From: Paraspadella gotoi
Taxonomy: Eukaryota; Chaetognatha
Length of the DNA: 64,000 nucleotides
NCBI GenBank assembly: GCA_051294375.1
Contig: CM119266.1
Span: forward strand, 4,106,931 to 4,170,930
Reading direction: 5' to 3'
The position numbers were made by a program, and so were the translations under genes. This document shows, piece by piece, positions 1-14,457 of the stretch. The notes beneath the pieces are model-generated. The model was not told where the DNA came from. It ran no database searches and was given only the letters and a program-made list of their open reading frames with translations. The stretch's first letter is position 1. Each line of letters begins with the position of its first letter.

Positions 1-643
1 GAGAGAGAGAGAGAAAGAGAGGAGAGAGAGAGGGGGGAGAGAGAGGGGAGGGGTAGCCGCGGGTTGAGTAAGGAAGAAGATAAAGAATGCGTAGGATTCC
101 TCTTACAAGATAGTGGGACATAGTGGGACCTTGCAAGCTTTCCATATAAAAAAGTGGTATAAGGTTTCAAAGAATGTTTCAATTTTACATAAGGACCAAA
201 TCGGAAAATACTTTATTGTATTTCGCACTAGAGCATAGAAATATGATAAGATGATATGATAATATGATAATATATAAATCTATGGGTTTAAACTTGAATC
301 AAATTTGCATTTCGCCGCATGATCGATCGACATTTATTCCCAGTCACCTCTTTGGCATTATTGGCATCTCTTTGGCATCTCGTCTTTGTGACGTTTTACT
401 TAACACCTCCATTAAAATTCAGTGCAAAATGTTTAAGAATAACAATATTTTGTACAGCTCTGATCTTTTATTAAATATTGAGAACCATATGTACAAATAG
501 TTTGAATTTCCTTTTTCCCTTTATAAAAAGATACTAGATTTCGTTAGGAAGTTTGCATTAAGTTGTATGTTATAATATTAAAGGTTGTAATTGTAATTTA
601 AGTAACTCCAAGTGTTACCATGACAACCTACATCTCACTTTAG
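1..643. other. Noncoding left edge, (GA)n then AT-rich
   Basis: The first 50 bases are a (GA)n/G-rich microsatellite. The rest is AT-rich and only short unsupported open frames are present. The hedgehog exon 1 expected upstream of exon 2, which would carry the mature N-terminal CGPGRG-type motif, is not recognisable here. It probably lies left of the window. Confidence 0.5.
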
Positions 644-770
644 TCCGCCAAGAAATAGCGGCGTCTCTGGCGGAGAAATAAGGCGCCTGATAGAGATAAC
701 ATTGGAGGACGATGCCCACTATGATATCGAAGACGATGACTCTGTCTCTATCGTTGATGCGCTCGTCTAG
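644..770 (+). CDS. Candidate C-terminal coding exon of an unidentified gene
   Basis: After a plausible acceptor (ctcactttag, AG at 642-643) one frame stays open to a TAG at 768-770. It encodes about 41 residues, including the runs EIRRLIEITLEDD and YDIEDDDSVSIVDALV. The acidic composition and balanced codons look more like protein than the surrounding low-complexity DNA. No family was recognised and no partner exon was found upstream within the window. If hedgehog exon 1 lies to the left, this would be a nested gene or a chance frame. A 25-N gap begins 38 bases downstream. Low confidence; an RNA alignment would decide it. Confidence 0.25.
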
Positions 771-808
771 ACTCTTGGAAGCCGCGACTCATGAGACGGA
801 CCCCCTGA

Positions 809-833
809 NNNNNNNNNNNNNNNNNNNNNNNNN
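809..833. other. Assembly gap (25 N)
   Basis: Run of 25 N immediately before a (GA)n microsatellite. The identical size of all three gaps in the window marks a placeholder gap of unknown length. Confidence 0.99.
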
Positions 834-838
834 CGATG

Positions 839-923
839 AGAGAGAGAGAGAGAGCAGAGAGAGAGAGCAGAGAGAGAGAGAGAGAGAGAAGAGAGAGAAG
901 AGAGAGAGGAGCAGAGAGAGGGA
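839..923. repeat. (GA)n microsatellite
   Basis: Interrupted GA dinucleotide tract. Arg/Glu- and Ser/Leu-rich open frames across it are artefacts of the repeat. Confidence 0.9.
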
Positions 924-1012
924 CACGATTCGGTTCGTGGAAAAAAACGGTGAGATGAAAAAGTGAAACCAAAATCCATCACCCGCATCCTTTGCCCGCT
1001 CGTTCATCTTCT

Positions 1013-1017
<5 letters not shown>

Positions 1018-1064
<47 letters not shown>

Positions 1065-1085
1065 TCTCTCTCTCTCCTCTCTCTC
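1018..1085. repeat. (CT)n microsatellite
   Basis: CT dinucleotide tract. It is followed by sequence (TCTCTCTAAATGCA...CGATCGATTGTCGCCCTC) that recurs in diverged form at about 4718-4830, so the microsatellite edge belongs to a dispersed repeat. Confidence 0.85.
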
Positions 1086-1469
1086 TAAATGCAGTTTTAT
1101 GCCGTAGCGAAAGAAGGGAATGCTTCACGATCGATTGTCGCCCTCATTTTTTTTTCTTGTCTTTATTTTATATCCCTTCTTGTTAGTTTTTTCGAAGATA
1201 GAGAAGTATTTAGAGGCGTACATTGTGACCTTCACGACCGATTGTTGTTGTTGTTGTCATCGCAGAGTCGACGATTGAATGTTAACTACTGTTGTATTCA
1301 CACAAAGAGGAGTGTTAACTTTTCATTTATTTCCGTAATACCCGATAAGATACTGTATTACATAATCATTCTATACTGAAATTTTTCGAAATTTTCCGCA
1401 AAACGTCACAATATTGGGTTATTTACATTTAATTTCTTCTCTCGATTCATTCACTGATACCTGGTTATA

Positions 1470-2650
<1,181 letters not shown>

Positions 2651-2874
2651 TATGAATGATGGAGAGAAGAAATTAAAGGTAAAAAAAATTGCGGGAAAAT
2701 TTGAAAAATTCATAAATTGATTTGTAATTATTTATCGGGGAAATTACGGAAATAATGAAAATAACATCATCTTGTGTGAAACAACGATAACATTAACGTC
2801 GACGATGACAACAACAACAACAACGGTCGAAGGTCAATGACGCCTCAAACTTCTTATCTCAAAAAAAAAAGAAA

Positions 2875-2899
2875 NNNNNNNNNNNNNNNNNNNNNNNNN
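2875..2899. other. Assembly gap (25 N)
   Basis: Run of 25 N in AT-rich noncoding DNA. Confidence 0.99.
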
Positions 2900-5800
2900 T
2901 TACACTCCCAAAATAAATTTTAATGTCAATGTTTTGATGTTAATTTTCATACACTGCATGAGACAATAAACATCAACAATTGACATTAATAACTTTCTTA
3001 TGTGAAACTTCGAATATGAAATTTTTAGAAATCTGGTTTGTTGAGAGTATATAATATATCTCTCTCTCTCCTCTCTCTTCTCTCTCGACTCTTCCTCTCT
3101 CTCTCTCTCCGGATCTTCTTCCTTTTTAATCTTTGGCTTTTTTTTTCTGAAAAATGTGCCCCTACCAAGTAGTGGTATGTCGTCTGAATAAAATAGAATT
3201 CGCTGCGCCAGATATTATTAATTGAATTACTAACAGTTATCTGTCAGGGTCGTTTTGCTGAAGATGAAAATGATGAGTCAAAATTGTAGAATAATTCGTA
3301 GATGATCAATAATTAATATTTGCTCTATAGGATCGAGTCTTACGAAGGCTCAAATGGCTGAGGTGAAGAAGAAAAAGACCCTTAAAGGCGAAAAGTTTGA
3401 TGTAATCGCACCTATTTCTAAAAGCGAGGATGGTCCCATTTCAGCTTGATATTTCATAATTAATTTAGCCTTTAAATTTAAATTTTAAGGGTTTAGATTA
3501 GGAATATTTTGGTCCGGATAGGTTTAGGGATGTAGGTTATGGATTTAGTTAAAGATGAGTGGCTCAGGGGCAATTAGAAGTTACAGTAAGGGAGGTTACA
3601 ATAGGATTAGAGTGTAGGGTTAAAAGATCCAGAAATAAATATTTTGAGAAGGATCTAGAGTTAGCTATCAGTGAGAGGTAAAATATATTCGAAGAAGATT
3701 AGCATTTTAAGGGAAAACTAATGTGTATTTTAGGACAGATCCGTGATTGACATGCTTTTGGGTAGTAGGGTTCATTCTCTTCGGAGTGATTGAAAGAACA
3801 GGGAATGAGGTTGCCTTTGGGAGAATTTGAAGTGGAAGTAATTTTTTACAAGAGCACTTTAAGATGTTTTTGCGACAGCTCTCTGCAGAATGTCCTGCAG
3901 AGTAATTCGATCTAATTACTTAGGGAGTGGTTCTTTCCAAGTTAAACATTTCTTGTAAAACATATACCACTTCATCGATTGGGGAATAAAACTAGACTGT
4001 GATGAAGAGTCTTGATTAAAAGCTTGCAGAACCTGCTTAGTATTATCTATTGTAAGAGTGGATGGGGCCTAAACACCAAAAGCGCAATGTCCAAAGTGCA
4101 AGGGACAACGATAGCTTTCATTTATGAAACAGGAATGGATAATTCTTCATAATGGTTACTAATCTCAATCTCTATTCTCTCGACTAAGAGAGAGTAATGG
4201 GAGGACTTGCGGACGAGGTGGGAGAGTTGATAGAGAAAAAAAGTAAGCGAAAAGAAAGACCCCGAACGGACTGGAGCTGATTTGGGATTCGAGAATTTTG
4301 AGGTGAGATTACAGAGAAGGATTGTCAGAGTTGTTTATCATGTCGTTGTCAACAAAAAGATCGTGAGTAGGTACTAGCAAAAGACAGTCACGTCTACTAT
4401 CTATCAAGAGATTAATAAGCTATTAAATTAAAGTCGAAAAGTTAATGATATAACTGGACAACGAGAGGTGTAACATATGAGAAAAATAAAAGCATATTGA
4501 ATGTTTGTTCCTGGAGTATGTGAGATAGATAGAATGGTTTTTCGTCTCTCACACGATGACTAGTATTTTGTTTACAAGGCGGAGACCATCTTGAGACGGC
4601 CGGGCGAGATAGGTCGTCTTCTTCTCTCCGTTCGTTCTCTCGTTGTCTCGAGGTATCTGCCAGATCTGTTCTGATTGCTCGATACTCTTCATCTCTTCTC
4701 GTTCGTCCTCCTCTCTTCTCTCTAAATGCAAGAAGGACAGAGTATGATTATGCCGCAGAAGAGAGTCAGGAGGCGATCCTTGCTAGCCGAAGAAAGAGGA
4801 GAATTCAACGATCGTTGTCGCCCTCGAATTTTTTTTTTCTTTTTTCTTTTTCTTTCTATTTATGGTCGCTTAAAAGTCATCGACATCGCATCTCCAACTT
4901 TTCTTCTTCATCTTTTATGATGAGACGAGTCTGCCCCTTGACGGGGTGTGGCTCAGAGGCCCGAGCCCCGAGCCCGGTCCTGGGCAGGCAGTCCCCGAAC
5001 CCGTCCGGGGCAGTCAGCCTTAAGTAGGGCTAATTGATCGACCATAAAAAGGTAATTCCTCCCCCTTTTTTTTCGGGTCTTTGGCCACCAGAGGGAATTA
5101 CGTCGTCGTCGATGACCCAAACTAAAACGCGTCTTGGTTTTAAAAAGCTAACACGAAACAATAAAAAAGCACGTGTTTTTTTGTGTTTTTTTTGGTTTGA
5201 AATTGTTAAAAATTTAAACATTTATTTAATGAAAAAGCTATCTTGCCACTGACTTTGAAGAGGGTGCATTGTTTTCAGGGCTCCATCCCTCTTACAATAT
5301 AATAACAATAACAATATCGAGACGCTGCAAGATTTCAATCAAGACTCACTCTTTCGTATTTATTTTTATGGTTTTTTACGCTGCGAGTACTCGCGGAGCA
5401 ACTCTATAAGTCACTTTTCGGTCGGTCGGTCGGTATGTCTGTCCGTCGGTTTGTCCCTCTTACGTTAAAAATGCATATTATTCACCTATAGTTGATTTCT
5501 CATTTGTCAAGACAGGAAAAAACGTCAAATCTTAGTGACTGCTAGCGCCGCCTTCAGGAAATCTTAAACTTTAAAGAATAAAAGACAAGATTCCGATACC
5601 TTGCGTCATAAATACACAAGAAAAGAAAGTCACTACGGCGCAACACATTTGAATTACCCTTCTTTTTCGTTCCATTGATTTGAGTATAGAGAGAGACATA
5701 GAGAGAGAGACAGATTGTAAAGTAGTATGGAGATTAGGAAAATAAAATGACTGAAGAAAAAAGCGTAAATTTCTTTTCAGAATCAAAAAAAAAAAGAAAA

Positions 5801-5923
5801 AGTCAATCAACCTTTTTTTTCACCAAAAAAAAAACTTCACACAATCGGGTGAAGTCGAATAATTCGTCCACAAAAGGTTTTGTTTTATGAGAAACATTTG
5901 ATTTTTACGCGTATTAAATCAAA

Positions 5924-5993
<70 letters not shown>

Positions 5994-6461
5994 GGGGGGG
6001 GAAGGAACATACTTCAAATAACTTAAATTATGTCTGTTTTAAAGAAAAGAAAATATCCTGTTAAGATGGAACATGATTCGGAATTAATAGATTTACTTAA
6101 ATATTTTAATTTGACACGATGGCGCCTGGTGTCAGTCAACGCCTCGATGCGTTCTGTGCTACTAACTCGATACCTTTTGTTTCATTTATTTGTTTCGTGA
6201 TGACCAATACAATTTTACTGGTAGCTCTTTGTCTTTCTCAATTAAGTTTAAATAAGCTTAAACCATGTCCTAGTAAGCGATTTTATAAACTTTATAGACG
6301 AGTTATTTATCAAGAAATGTTTTTTGTTTCATAGTGCAGTCACGTGATGGGTCAAACTAGTTTTTTTAACGAAAAAATAATAATATGCAAATTAGTTATC
6401 AAAGGGAGGCTTGTATAAAACAAATGATCATTCCTCGACCCCCATCCCCCCGTTAATACAG
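2900..6461. other. Noncoding DNA upstream of hh exon 2, probably intron 1
   Basis: No supported gene. It contains a degenerate CT tract (3059-3110). A copy of the sequence also found at 1080-1180 lies at about 4718-4860. A GC-rich block with CTGCCCC/GGGGCAG inverted ends lies at about 4930-5010. A GTCGGTCGGTCGG-type dispersed repeat lies at about 5385-5450, and a (GA)n tract at 5929-5993. A 71-codon frame at 6119-6334 has no recognisable domain. Since hh exon 2 begins with an acceptor in phase 0, at least the part next to it should be intron. Confidence 0.5.
5929..5993. repeat. (GA)n microsatellite ending in a G-run
   Basis: GA dinucleotides with occasional slips, followed by eight or more G. 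Confidence 0.9.
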
Positions 6462-6723
6462 CGCTGCAAGGACAAGCTCAATTCTTTGGCCATCTCCGTG
6501 ATGAACCAGTGGCCTGGGATCAAACTGCGAGTGACCGAAGCTTGGGACGAGGAGGGGTCCCACTCTAAAGATTCGCTTCACTACGAAGGGCGCGCCGTCG
6601 ACATCACAACCTCGGACCGCAGCCGGGCCAAGTACGGAATGCTGGCCCGTCTCGCTGTCGAGGCCGGATTCGATTGGGTCTACTATGAGAACCGCGCTCA
6701 TATTCATTGCAGCGTCAAGTCTG
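6462..6723 (+). CDS. hh: Hedgehog exon 2: central part of the N-terminal signalling domain
   Basis: Hedgehog is a secreted, autoprocessed, cholesterol- and palmitate-modified morphogen that acts through Patched. This exon encodes 87 codons from [19 protein letters not shown] to HCSVKS. It follows acceptor tacag (phase 0) and ends at donor gtgagt in phase 1, matching the conserved animal Hh exon 2 boundaries. The metal-site residues are visible: His in LHYEGRAVD, the Asp of AVDIT, and the His of HIHCSVK. So are the diagnostic stretches ITTSDR and [17 protein letters not shown]-like (here [19 protein letters not shown]). Its phase 1 end joins in frame to the Hint exon at 20797 and would also join the decayed copy at 13734. 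The N-terminal exon 1, carrying the lipidated Cys, is not seen. Identification as Hedgehog is secure. Confidence 0.96.
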
Positions 6724-6853
6724 GTGAGTAGTTGTTGTTGTTGTTGTCGTCGTTGTTATTATTTTGCGTCGAATTTCTTGTTTTGTTACAGATTTTTAAA
6801 GATCTTGGTTAAGATGAAATTTGGGGCGAGGTGAGGATAACTCTCAATCTCTA

Positions 6854-6917
<64 letters not shown>

Positions 6918-7248
6918 TCAACTGCGTTTGTCCGGTCTTGATTTATTTCCACGATTACGACTGACAAACCCTTTAAAAATCGCTCTCTCTTTCTCTTTCT
7001 CTCGCTCTCTCTCTTAAGATAACATAAATTGTGAGAAAGAGAGAGAGAGAGAAATAGAGAGAGAGCGAGAGAACGTCATTTCAACATCAGCTGCTTTTTT
7101 GTTTAGGAAGAGCAGTAGCTGCCCTCTTCCCTTCTCTCTCCCCCTTTCTTCGAAGGGCGGTGATGTCCCTCCTCCTTGGAACTTGTCCAAGATCATAATT
7201 GATCTCTCTCTCTCTCTCTCTCTNNNNNNNNNNNNNNNNNNNNNNNNN

Positions 7249-7309
<61 letters not shown>

Positions 7310-7735
7310 AAAATATGTACTTTAAAAATTTTTTGAGTCGAACGACGTAGACAGAAATGAGGAAAGGAGGGGGGCGGAGGGGTGTGGGGGGAAGATTTGA
7401 ATTAAAACAGAAGATGGACATTTAGACAATAGGGGAGAGGAGATGGAAGATGAGATGGAGGAGGTGGGAAACATGGGATAAAAGATTTTTATTGCTAATT
7501 AAAACAAATGATGGCAGAAGAGATGAGAGAGCAGACGGTGGAATAGATGCGAAAAAGATTAGGAAGAGAAGAGAGAGAAGAGAGAGAGAGAGAGAGAGCA
7601 GAGAGAGAGAGAGAGAGAGGTCATTGGACTTAAAATGAAAAAGGCGACAGATTGTGGCTCGAGAAAGATGACTTTTGACAGGAAGAACAAAGAAGATTTC
7701 TCTCTCTATTTCTTTATTAATAATACCTCTTCTCA

Positions 7736-7789
<54 letters not shown>

Positions 7790-8124
7790 TCTCTTCTTCT
7801 CTCTCTCTCTCTTCGTCGGACATAGAATCTTTTATTCTTTTATATGAAAGTCAAAGAATACTGCGAACATTTGTGGAAAAGGAAAATGTCCGAAAATGGA
7901 AATATTTATAACTTTATCTCTCTCTTCTTCTCTCTCTCTCTTTTCTTCTCTCTCTCTCTTTTTTTTTTTTTTTTTTCCCCTTTTTTTTCTACTTTTTCCT
8001 TAAAATTTCAAAACATTTTTAACGCATCTCAAATTCTTCAATTTTCTTTTTGTTTTTTTCACGACATATTTATTCTAGATCCGCCGACTAAGATTTTCTT
8101 CCCCAAATTACGACTCTCTTTTCT

Positions 8125-8178
<54 letters not shown>

Positions 8179-8214
8179 TTCTTCATCTTCTCTCTCTCTC
8201 TCCTCTCTCTCTCT
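6724..8214. repeat. First part of hh intron 2, saturated with CT/GA microsatellites
   Basis: Contains (GTT)n just after the donor (6731-6748), (CT)n at 6855-6914, 7201-7305 (interrupted by a gap), 7740-7790 and 8130-8215, plus pyrimidine-rich sequence. Open frames of Ser/Leu or Arg/Glu repeats are artefacts. No gene seen. Confidence 0.8.
7224..7248. other. Assembly gap (25 N) inside a (CT)n tract
   Basis: Run of 25 N flanked on both sides by CT dinucleotides. The assembler probably failed to cross the microsatellite. Confidence 0.99.
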
Positions 8215-9327
8215 CTTTCATTTTAACACAGGTCAAGGAACGTTCGAAGAAAAGCGACATGAAAAATTTTCTTATTTTATGGCATTGAACTCTTTCGCTT
8301 TTCACATAGCAAAACGAAAAGCACGATCAGGGACAAAAGACCGTCCGTTGGTCCGTTGGTCCGTCGCGATCCGTCTATTTGTTAAATTTTAGTCCGTCGT
8401 GCCCCTGGCGGTCAGTCGTCGGAATTTTCATCAAGGAAATATATATACCCGATCCTCTATCCTCCTTCCCCGTCCCTCTCCCGAGGAGCCGGTCCCCTTT
8501 TTTGGATTTTTGTTTCTTTATCCCTTTTTTATCGCTGGACAATCTAGTGACCATAAGAGGACCTTAAGCCGCGATTTTAGGAGACTTTCTCGTCGGTCCT
8601 TACCTCACACAACGAGAAATGAAAGAAGTGACCACTTGTCCGTTTACATGTCGTCGTCGTCTCGTCGTCGCATCGTCATCCTTATTTAACCTTCGTTTGG
8701 TTTATTTTCTGTTGTTATCGAACGGGAGACCTAATCGTCCGTTGGGCCAGAGCGACCCGTAGACGCTTTCTCGATTTAGCGTCCCTGATGGCCAGCGCGC
8801 ACCGCAGCCGCAGTCCTCCCCCGCCGCAGCCGCCTAGCCTAACGCCTGACGCCTGCCGCCTGCCGCCGCTGCCGCCTGCCCGCCGCTCCCATGGAAAATA
8901 CGATTGGCCAAATAATCCCCGGTTTTGAAACCTGACAAATTTTGCCGCCGGAAGAAAAAAGGCGGCGATCCGCCGAAGATTTCGTGCGCGGGGCAAAGAG
9001 AGTGGGCAGGCGGGAAAGGAGAGAGGGGAGGAGGGGGAGATGGGAGAAAGAGTTTTGACGTCGTGGGAGACGCGAGACGGCAAAAATGTGGCGATTGATC
9101 GATAGAATGGCGGAGAGATCTCCATTGGAAGAGAGGGAGAAGGAGAGAGAGAGAGAGAGAAGGAGAGAGAGAGAGAGGAGGAGAGAGAGAGAGAGAGAGA
9201 ATCGAGGGAGGGGGGAGATATGGAGAGAGAGAGATGAGTAGAGAGAGGGGGGAGAGAGAAGAGAGAAGGAGAGAGAGAGAGAGAGAGGGAGGGAGATATG
9301 TGTAGAGCAGAGAGAGATGAGAGAGAG

Positions 9328-9406
9328 TAGATAGATAGATAGATAGATAGATAGATATGATAGATAGATAGATAGATAGATAGAATAGATAGATAGCATA
9401 GATAGA
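9328..9406. repeat. (GATA)n microsatellite
   Basis: GATA tetranucleotide units with slips. The equivalent tract in duplication copy B is at about 16607-16684. Confidence 0.9.
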
Positions 9407-9886
9407 TAGAATGCAGAGAGAGAGAGAGAAAAGAAAGCGGAATGGCCGCGAGAGGGACGTGTTCAGAAACGGAAAGTGCTGCAAAATGACCTGTTTGCGC
9501 GTACGTCTGGTGGCGACCGCGGCAGCGGCGTGCGTCGGCGGCGCCGGCGTTTTCCTGCGGCGGCGCTCGGCGTCTCTCCGAGGGCGGAAAGACTGGCGAA
9601 GATCTTCGATGAACGAATTCCTTCGACCGATGTCATATTTTTACTTTTGCCATTTGGATGACGAAGATAGAGACAGAGACAGAGATTGAGGGAGGGAGAG
9701 AGAAGAGAGAGAAGAGAAGAGAGAGAGAGAGAGACGAGAGAGAGAGAGGAGAGCAGAGTAGAGAGAGAGAGAGAGAGAGAGGAGAAGAGAGACGCCCCGC
9801 CTCCCGATGTCTCCCACTTGTATTCGTGATTCCGTTCGCGTTCGGAAGCTTTAAATTTCTCCCTCCCTAAACCACTCCCTCTACGA

Positions 9887-9947
<61 letters not shown>

Positions 9948-10296
9948 CTTTTTCTCTCGCTCCTCTCTCTCTCCTCTCTTCCTAGTTTCGGAGTCGTGAA
10001 AGAAATAATTTCCTGGCCAAAAAACGAAGATTCTTCTCGAGTTTAGCAGACGCGATCCTGAAGATCGAGACCCGGACGATCCTTTCCGGAGGCCGATCGT
10101 GGACGTCGTCGTCGCTGTCGTCGCTGACGCTCACGAAGAAATTTCACTTTTCTTTTCTGTGGATGCGGCTCGTTATAATTTTGTCAGAAAGATAATAAAA
10201 TATTAACGAGGGCCACTTTGGGGCATTTTTCGAACGTGATTGTATTGTTCTTTATTACACTCTCTCTCTTCTCTCTACTCTCCCTCTCTCTCTCTC

Positions 10297-10343
<47 letters not shown>

Positions 10344-10708
10344 AAGCTGCACTCAACATTTTTCTTCCCTTCTTTTTCTTCGATGATCCTCACAAAAATC
10401 CGAGAGAGATCTCGCGTCCGGAGTAAAAAGTCACACAAAAACACTCACTCTCTCTCTCTCTCTCTCTCTCACTCTCCACTTCTCTCTTATCTCATTCTCT
10501 CTTTTTTTTAAAATTATCTCTGCCTAAGAACGCCGCAAAATCATCCGGGTGCCGCGACCGGAAGAAAACCGCAAAACAGCAGCTACGTGACGCAGGCATC
10601 TCGCCACGTAGCTCTATTGTGTGCGGAGAAAAGTAGTTTTTAACCTTGAAACTCCTACGTTGAAATTCTTCTCCCTCTCTCTCTCTGTCTCTTCTCTCTC
10701 TTCTCTCT

Positions 10709-10753
<45 letters not shown>

Positions 10754-13733
10754 TCTTTTTTTTCTCTCCCAGTTCCCCGGTCTTGGTTTCGACGTAAAAG
10801 AGGGAAAAAAGCAAACATTTCTTTATTGCCAACCTATATTAGCTTTCAAAGGTAGAACATTTAGATAAGGGACTTCTAAGCCCCCGTCAACCGCAACTTC
10901 GCAACTCTTTCTTCGGGACCTGTCACTTGTTTTATTTTTGATGCGTACATGCGTGCACAGTGCACACGAATTGCGTGCGAAAAGTGTATTTGGTTTATAT
11001 TAGAGATAGTTGGGGGCTTTCTGGTCTTTAGACGATAATAAAAATTGTTTACGCAATAATGTAGCCAATAAAACATATTCTTTCAAAATAAACTCTCATT
11101 CTCAACCTCTCGCAAACGTCACAAAACTTTCTAAAAAAAATATAATTAATTATAATAATAAGAAACGATGTTAATTCTTAACTTAAGTCAAGCAACCCTG
11201 GTCGCCCCTAAAGAAGGGGAGTTTTTGTCCCCGGATTTATCTCGAATGAGTCAGATATCGAAAAGGAAAAAAGATTCAACTGAATTATTCCCTTTTTCGT
11301 CCAAAAGTCGGCCCCCCTAGAGGGCTTAGCGCTCGCAAGGATTTCTACGGTATTTTTTTAAGCAAATTTGTAGATAATTTTTTTTTCTCCCTCTTGGAGA
11401 ATTCTTTTTTTTTCGTTGCGATGGGTTTATATTGAGACTGTAGTGATTAAGGGGTAGCGGCGACGGTATTTAATATAAGTACTACCTTAACTTCCGATCC
11501 GCGAAGTTTTAAATTCGCTTGCTATCAAAGAACAAGGTAGCCACAGTTGAATACCCACGGTCACACCACACTAAACGCCTTTAACTCGTGCACAGTCTCT
11601 TGTTTTTGTTGGAGCTCAATCTTGGAAACCGTTGCTGCCGAATTTCGAAGGAACCGAGTCTCGGAAAATAAAAAAAAGCCCCAAGAGCTAAACAAACAAA
11701 AAACAGGGAGGGGAACCAGAGAGCGACGTTCGAAGACAGGTCTAATGTCAGGTCTAATTAAAACCGATGTCCTCCCCTCCAGAAAAAATAAAAAAATGGA
11801 TTCGGAAAAGAAAAGATGCGAATATAAGAACGGAGCCGATTCGCGACATTTTCTATACTTATCTCTGCCCGGGGGAAAGACGAGGGGGAAAAAAAAAGAA
11901 AAGATGAAAAAAAAGAAATTAGATTCACTATTATCTCACTTAACCCCCCTTTACCTCCCCCTTTCCGCCCCCCTATCTATCGCGATAATGTCAAGATGGA
12001 GGCCGGGATCGTGCAGGGCGCGCGAGAAATTAATCATGCTACTTGACCGACAGAAAGAAAAAAAACAACTTCTACTAAATACGCGAACTGAAACTTGTGA
12101 AAAAGTTACACACCTCATGAATCTACCGTCGATATATCCCTCTATCCCTCTTCCTCCACCCTTAAAGATTTTCTTCTTTACATTTTCTTTACTTCCTTCC
12201 CCGTATCCTATTCTTCTTTATATTTCCATCTCTCTTCCTTTCTCACAAAACTTTTTCTACTATCTTCTTCCATCTCCTTCTTCACTCACTATTTATCTCC
12301 CTTTTCCCGGAAGAGAAGAAAGAGAAAGTGAAGTTTCGAGCCAACTTAAAGTCGAAAAAATCCTTTCGATCATCGAAACGTGTTACTCCCGTTACAAAGA
12401 ATAACAGGAGTGGAAAAAAACGGCTATCTTCGCCTAGCCAATCGGAACGGCGGCCCAGGGCCAGCCATCGTTTCTGGGCCAATCGGAAAAGTGGAAAAAA
12501 TTCCTGTCGACGTTCACTAGATCGCTCCTTTAACGAACGAAGCCCAACCCTCGGCAGCGAGGCTCGAATCGCTGTCGAGATCGGATCCCGGTCCCGATCT
12601 TCGAAACCAGACTCCGGAAGACTCGCAGAAACTCCGGATGTAAACTGATAATCGTGGCCTAGCATCTTGAGTTGATCCCGGGGGCCACCAAAGGGTTTGA
12701 CTCGTGCCTGCGGAGGGCCCACCGAAGTGTAGACCTGTCGTAACGTTCGTCGTGTTTCGTCGTCGTCGTCTCGTACGTCTTTGCAGTCGTCGTCTTCTTT
12801 TCGACACGAAGGCAACGGAGTCACAACGATATTAAGAAACGTTTAAATATATTTATTATGTGATTTTGTTGAAAAGTAATATTATTAGGTATCCTATTGA
12901 TATTTATTGATCTAACTTAAAATCGAGGTGGTAGCGAACAGAAAGCGGAGAAGGGAAGAAAGTCGAGAAAAGAAACGGTTGATCTTTTTTCAAGTCAGAA
13001 CAAATTCAATCTTTTTTAAAAAAAAATTTCACAAATCCAAACCGAACAAGCGAAAGCTGGACCGGAGGCGTTTTATCGGGGGCTGAGGGGCGATCTTTGA
13101 CGTCGGAATTTGGGGTCAGAGCCATTTCGAACGGTGTCCGATTATTGGCGTCCCCATTTTCCTTTTTACCAGTCAGAGGAAAGTAAATAAAATTCGTGGG
13201 TCCGGTCCGCAGAGAGAGAGAAAAGAGATAAAATGAAGGAAGACTATCCAAATTGCTTTGTTCGCGATTCGTCTTCACTTTTTTTACGGCCACGAATGAC
13301 GTAAGAAGCTAAAAAGTTTTTGAGAGCGCGGAATCGCCAAATAAAAACTAGGACACTCATGTAGGAGGAACTCACTTTTACGGATCGAATCGGATCGATA
13401 ACCGTTAAAAATTTATCAGCGATCGAAAGGATAGACCCTTTCCTGTTTTTGCCTATTGTTCTGGTTTTTACTTTGGCAATCGCCAGGAAATTTTGAAGTA
13501 TAGGACTGAATTAATCAATAATCTAAGCTATCACAACACAGTAACAATTGATTAACTGTTTTAGTGTTGCCAAAACAGAAATATGAATTATAAAACAAAA
13601 GAGAATTCTGTTATTTTAATTCAGTTGTTTATTGTTTTTAGTCGTTTCTTTGTATGATTTGTATTTTTCTTAATAATTAAGTAATTTCAAACTAAACTAA
13701 ACTCACTAAACCCTTTTCCTTTTTTTCCGGCAG

Positions 13734-14457
13734 ATTCCTCGGCTGCCATCAAATCCGGCGGCTGCTTCGCCGGCGACAACAGCGTCCTCCATCGACACGG
13801 GCGTCCGGAAACGATGTACGTCTCTGTGGTTGGAGACCGCGTGGCGTCGCTCGACGCTGACGGGACGCCCGACATTCTCGCCCGTTCTTGCGTTCCTTGA
13901 CCTGCCGCCCGTCGGGCAGAAAATTCTTCTAACAAGCTCGGCACTTCAGATGCACGCTTCGTTGACCTGACGCCGTCTCTCATTTGATTTACGCGTTCCG
14001 CGACAACCAACCCTCTTCTGCCGCCGGCATTTCCGGGCAGATTGGCCGCCGATTTATCGCCCGCGACGTCAAAGTCGGCGCATACTCCTATACCTGTCCA
14101 AAGACGAACGTCGTTCCGCCGACGCGCGTCGTGACGGCTGACGGGCGACGCACAAAGATGGCTCTTTCGCTCCGATGAGCGTCCACCGGGTTCCATCGTC
14201 GTTAACGGGTTCGCGGCCTCGTGTTACGCCATTCTTCGCAAACCATTGGGTGACCGCATCTAGCAATGACGCCGCCTCCGTCTACTAACACAGGCTGCTG
14301 GGGAGTAGCCGCGCGCGCGCACGCGCCCCAGACGAAGCAGCCGACGCGTACAGAAAGCAGGGACGGGCTGCACTGGTATCTCGAGCGCTGCTTTACAATT
14401 TTGCAGACATTTTTTGTGCCCAAGACTGTACGAGTCTATGGTTCTACAGCGATTTAG
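13734..14457 (+). pseudogene. Disrupted copy of Hedgehog exon 3 (Hint domain)
   Basis: It begins after the same cggcag acceptor as the intact copy. It retains the GGCF autocleavage junction codons, then accumulates many one-base insertions and deletions, so no frame survives beyond about 30 codons. The reading frame changes several times before the equivalent stop at 14455-14457. Landmarks still readable in broken frames include the LTPS(H)LIY and NGFAASCYAI regions. Being in the hh intron, it could only act as a dead alternative terminal exon. Because the flanking introns carry the same density of one-base indels, an assembly artefact is the preferred explanation over true pseudogenisation. 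Confidence 0.85.

Noticed and set aside
3352-3448. Lys-rich 31-codon frame (MAEVKKKKTLKGEKF...)
   Set aside because: Preceded by a possible acceptor, but short, isolated and surrounded by frames with many stops. No family match.
6119-6334. 71-codon hydrophobic frame just upstream of hh exon 2
   Set aside because: AT-rich codons, no splice or promoter support, no recognisable motif. Most likely chance.
11547-12404. 285-codon frame in hh intron 2
   Set aside because: Lies in the duplicated intron and is destroyed by indels in the other copy. Composition is low-complexity, with no domain.
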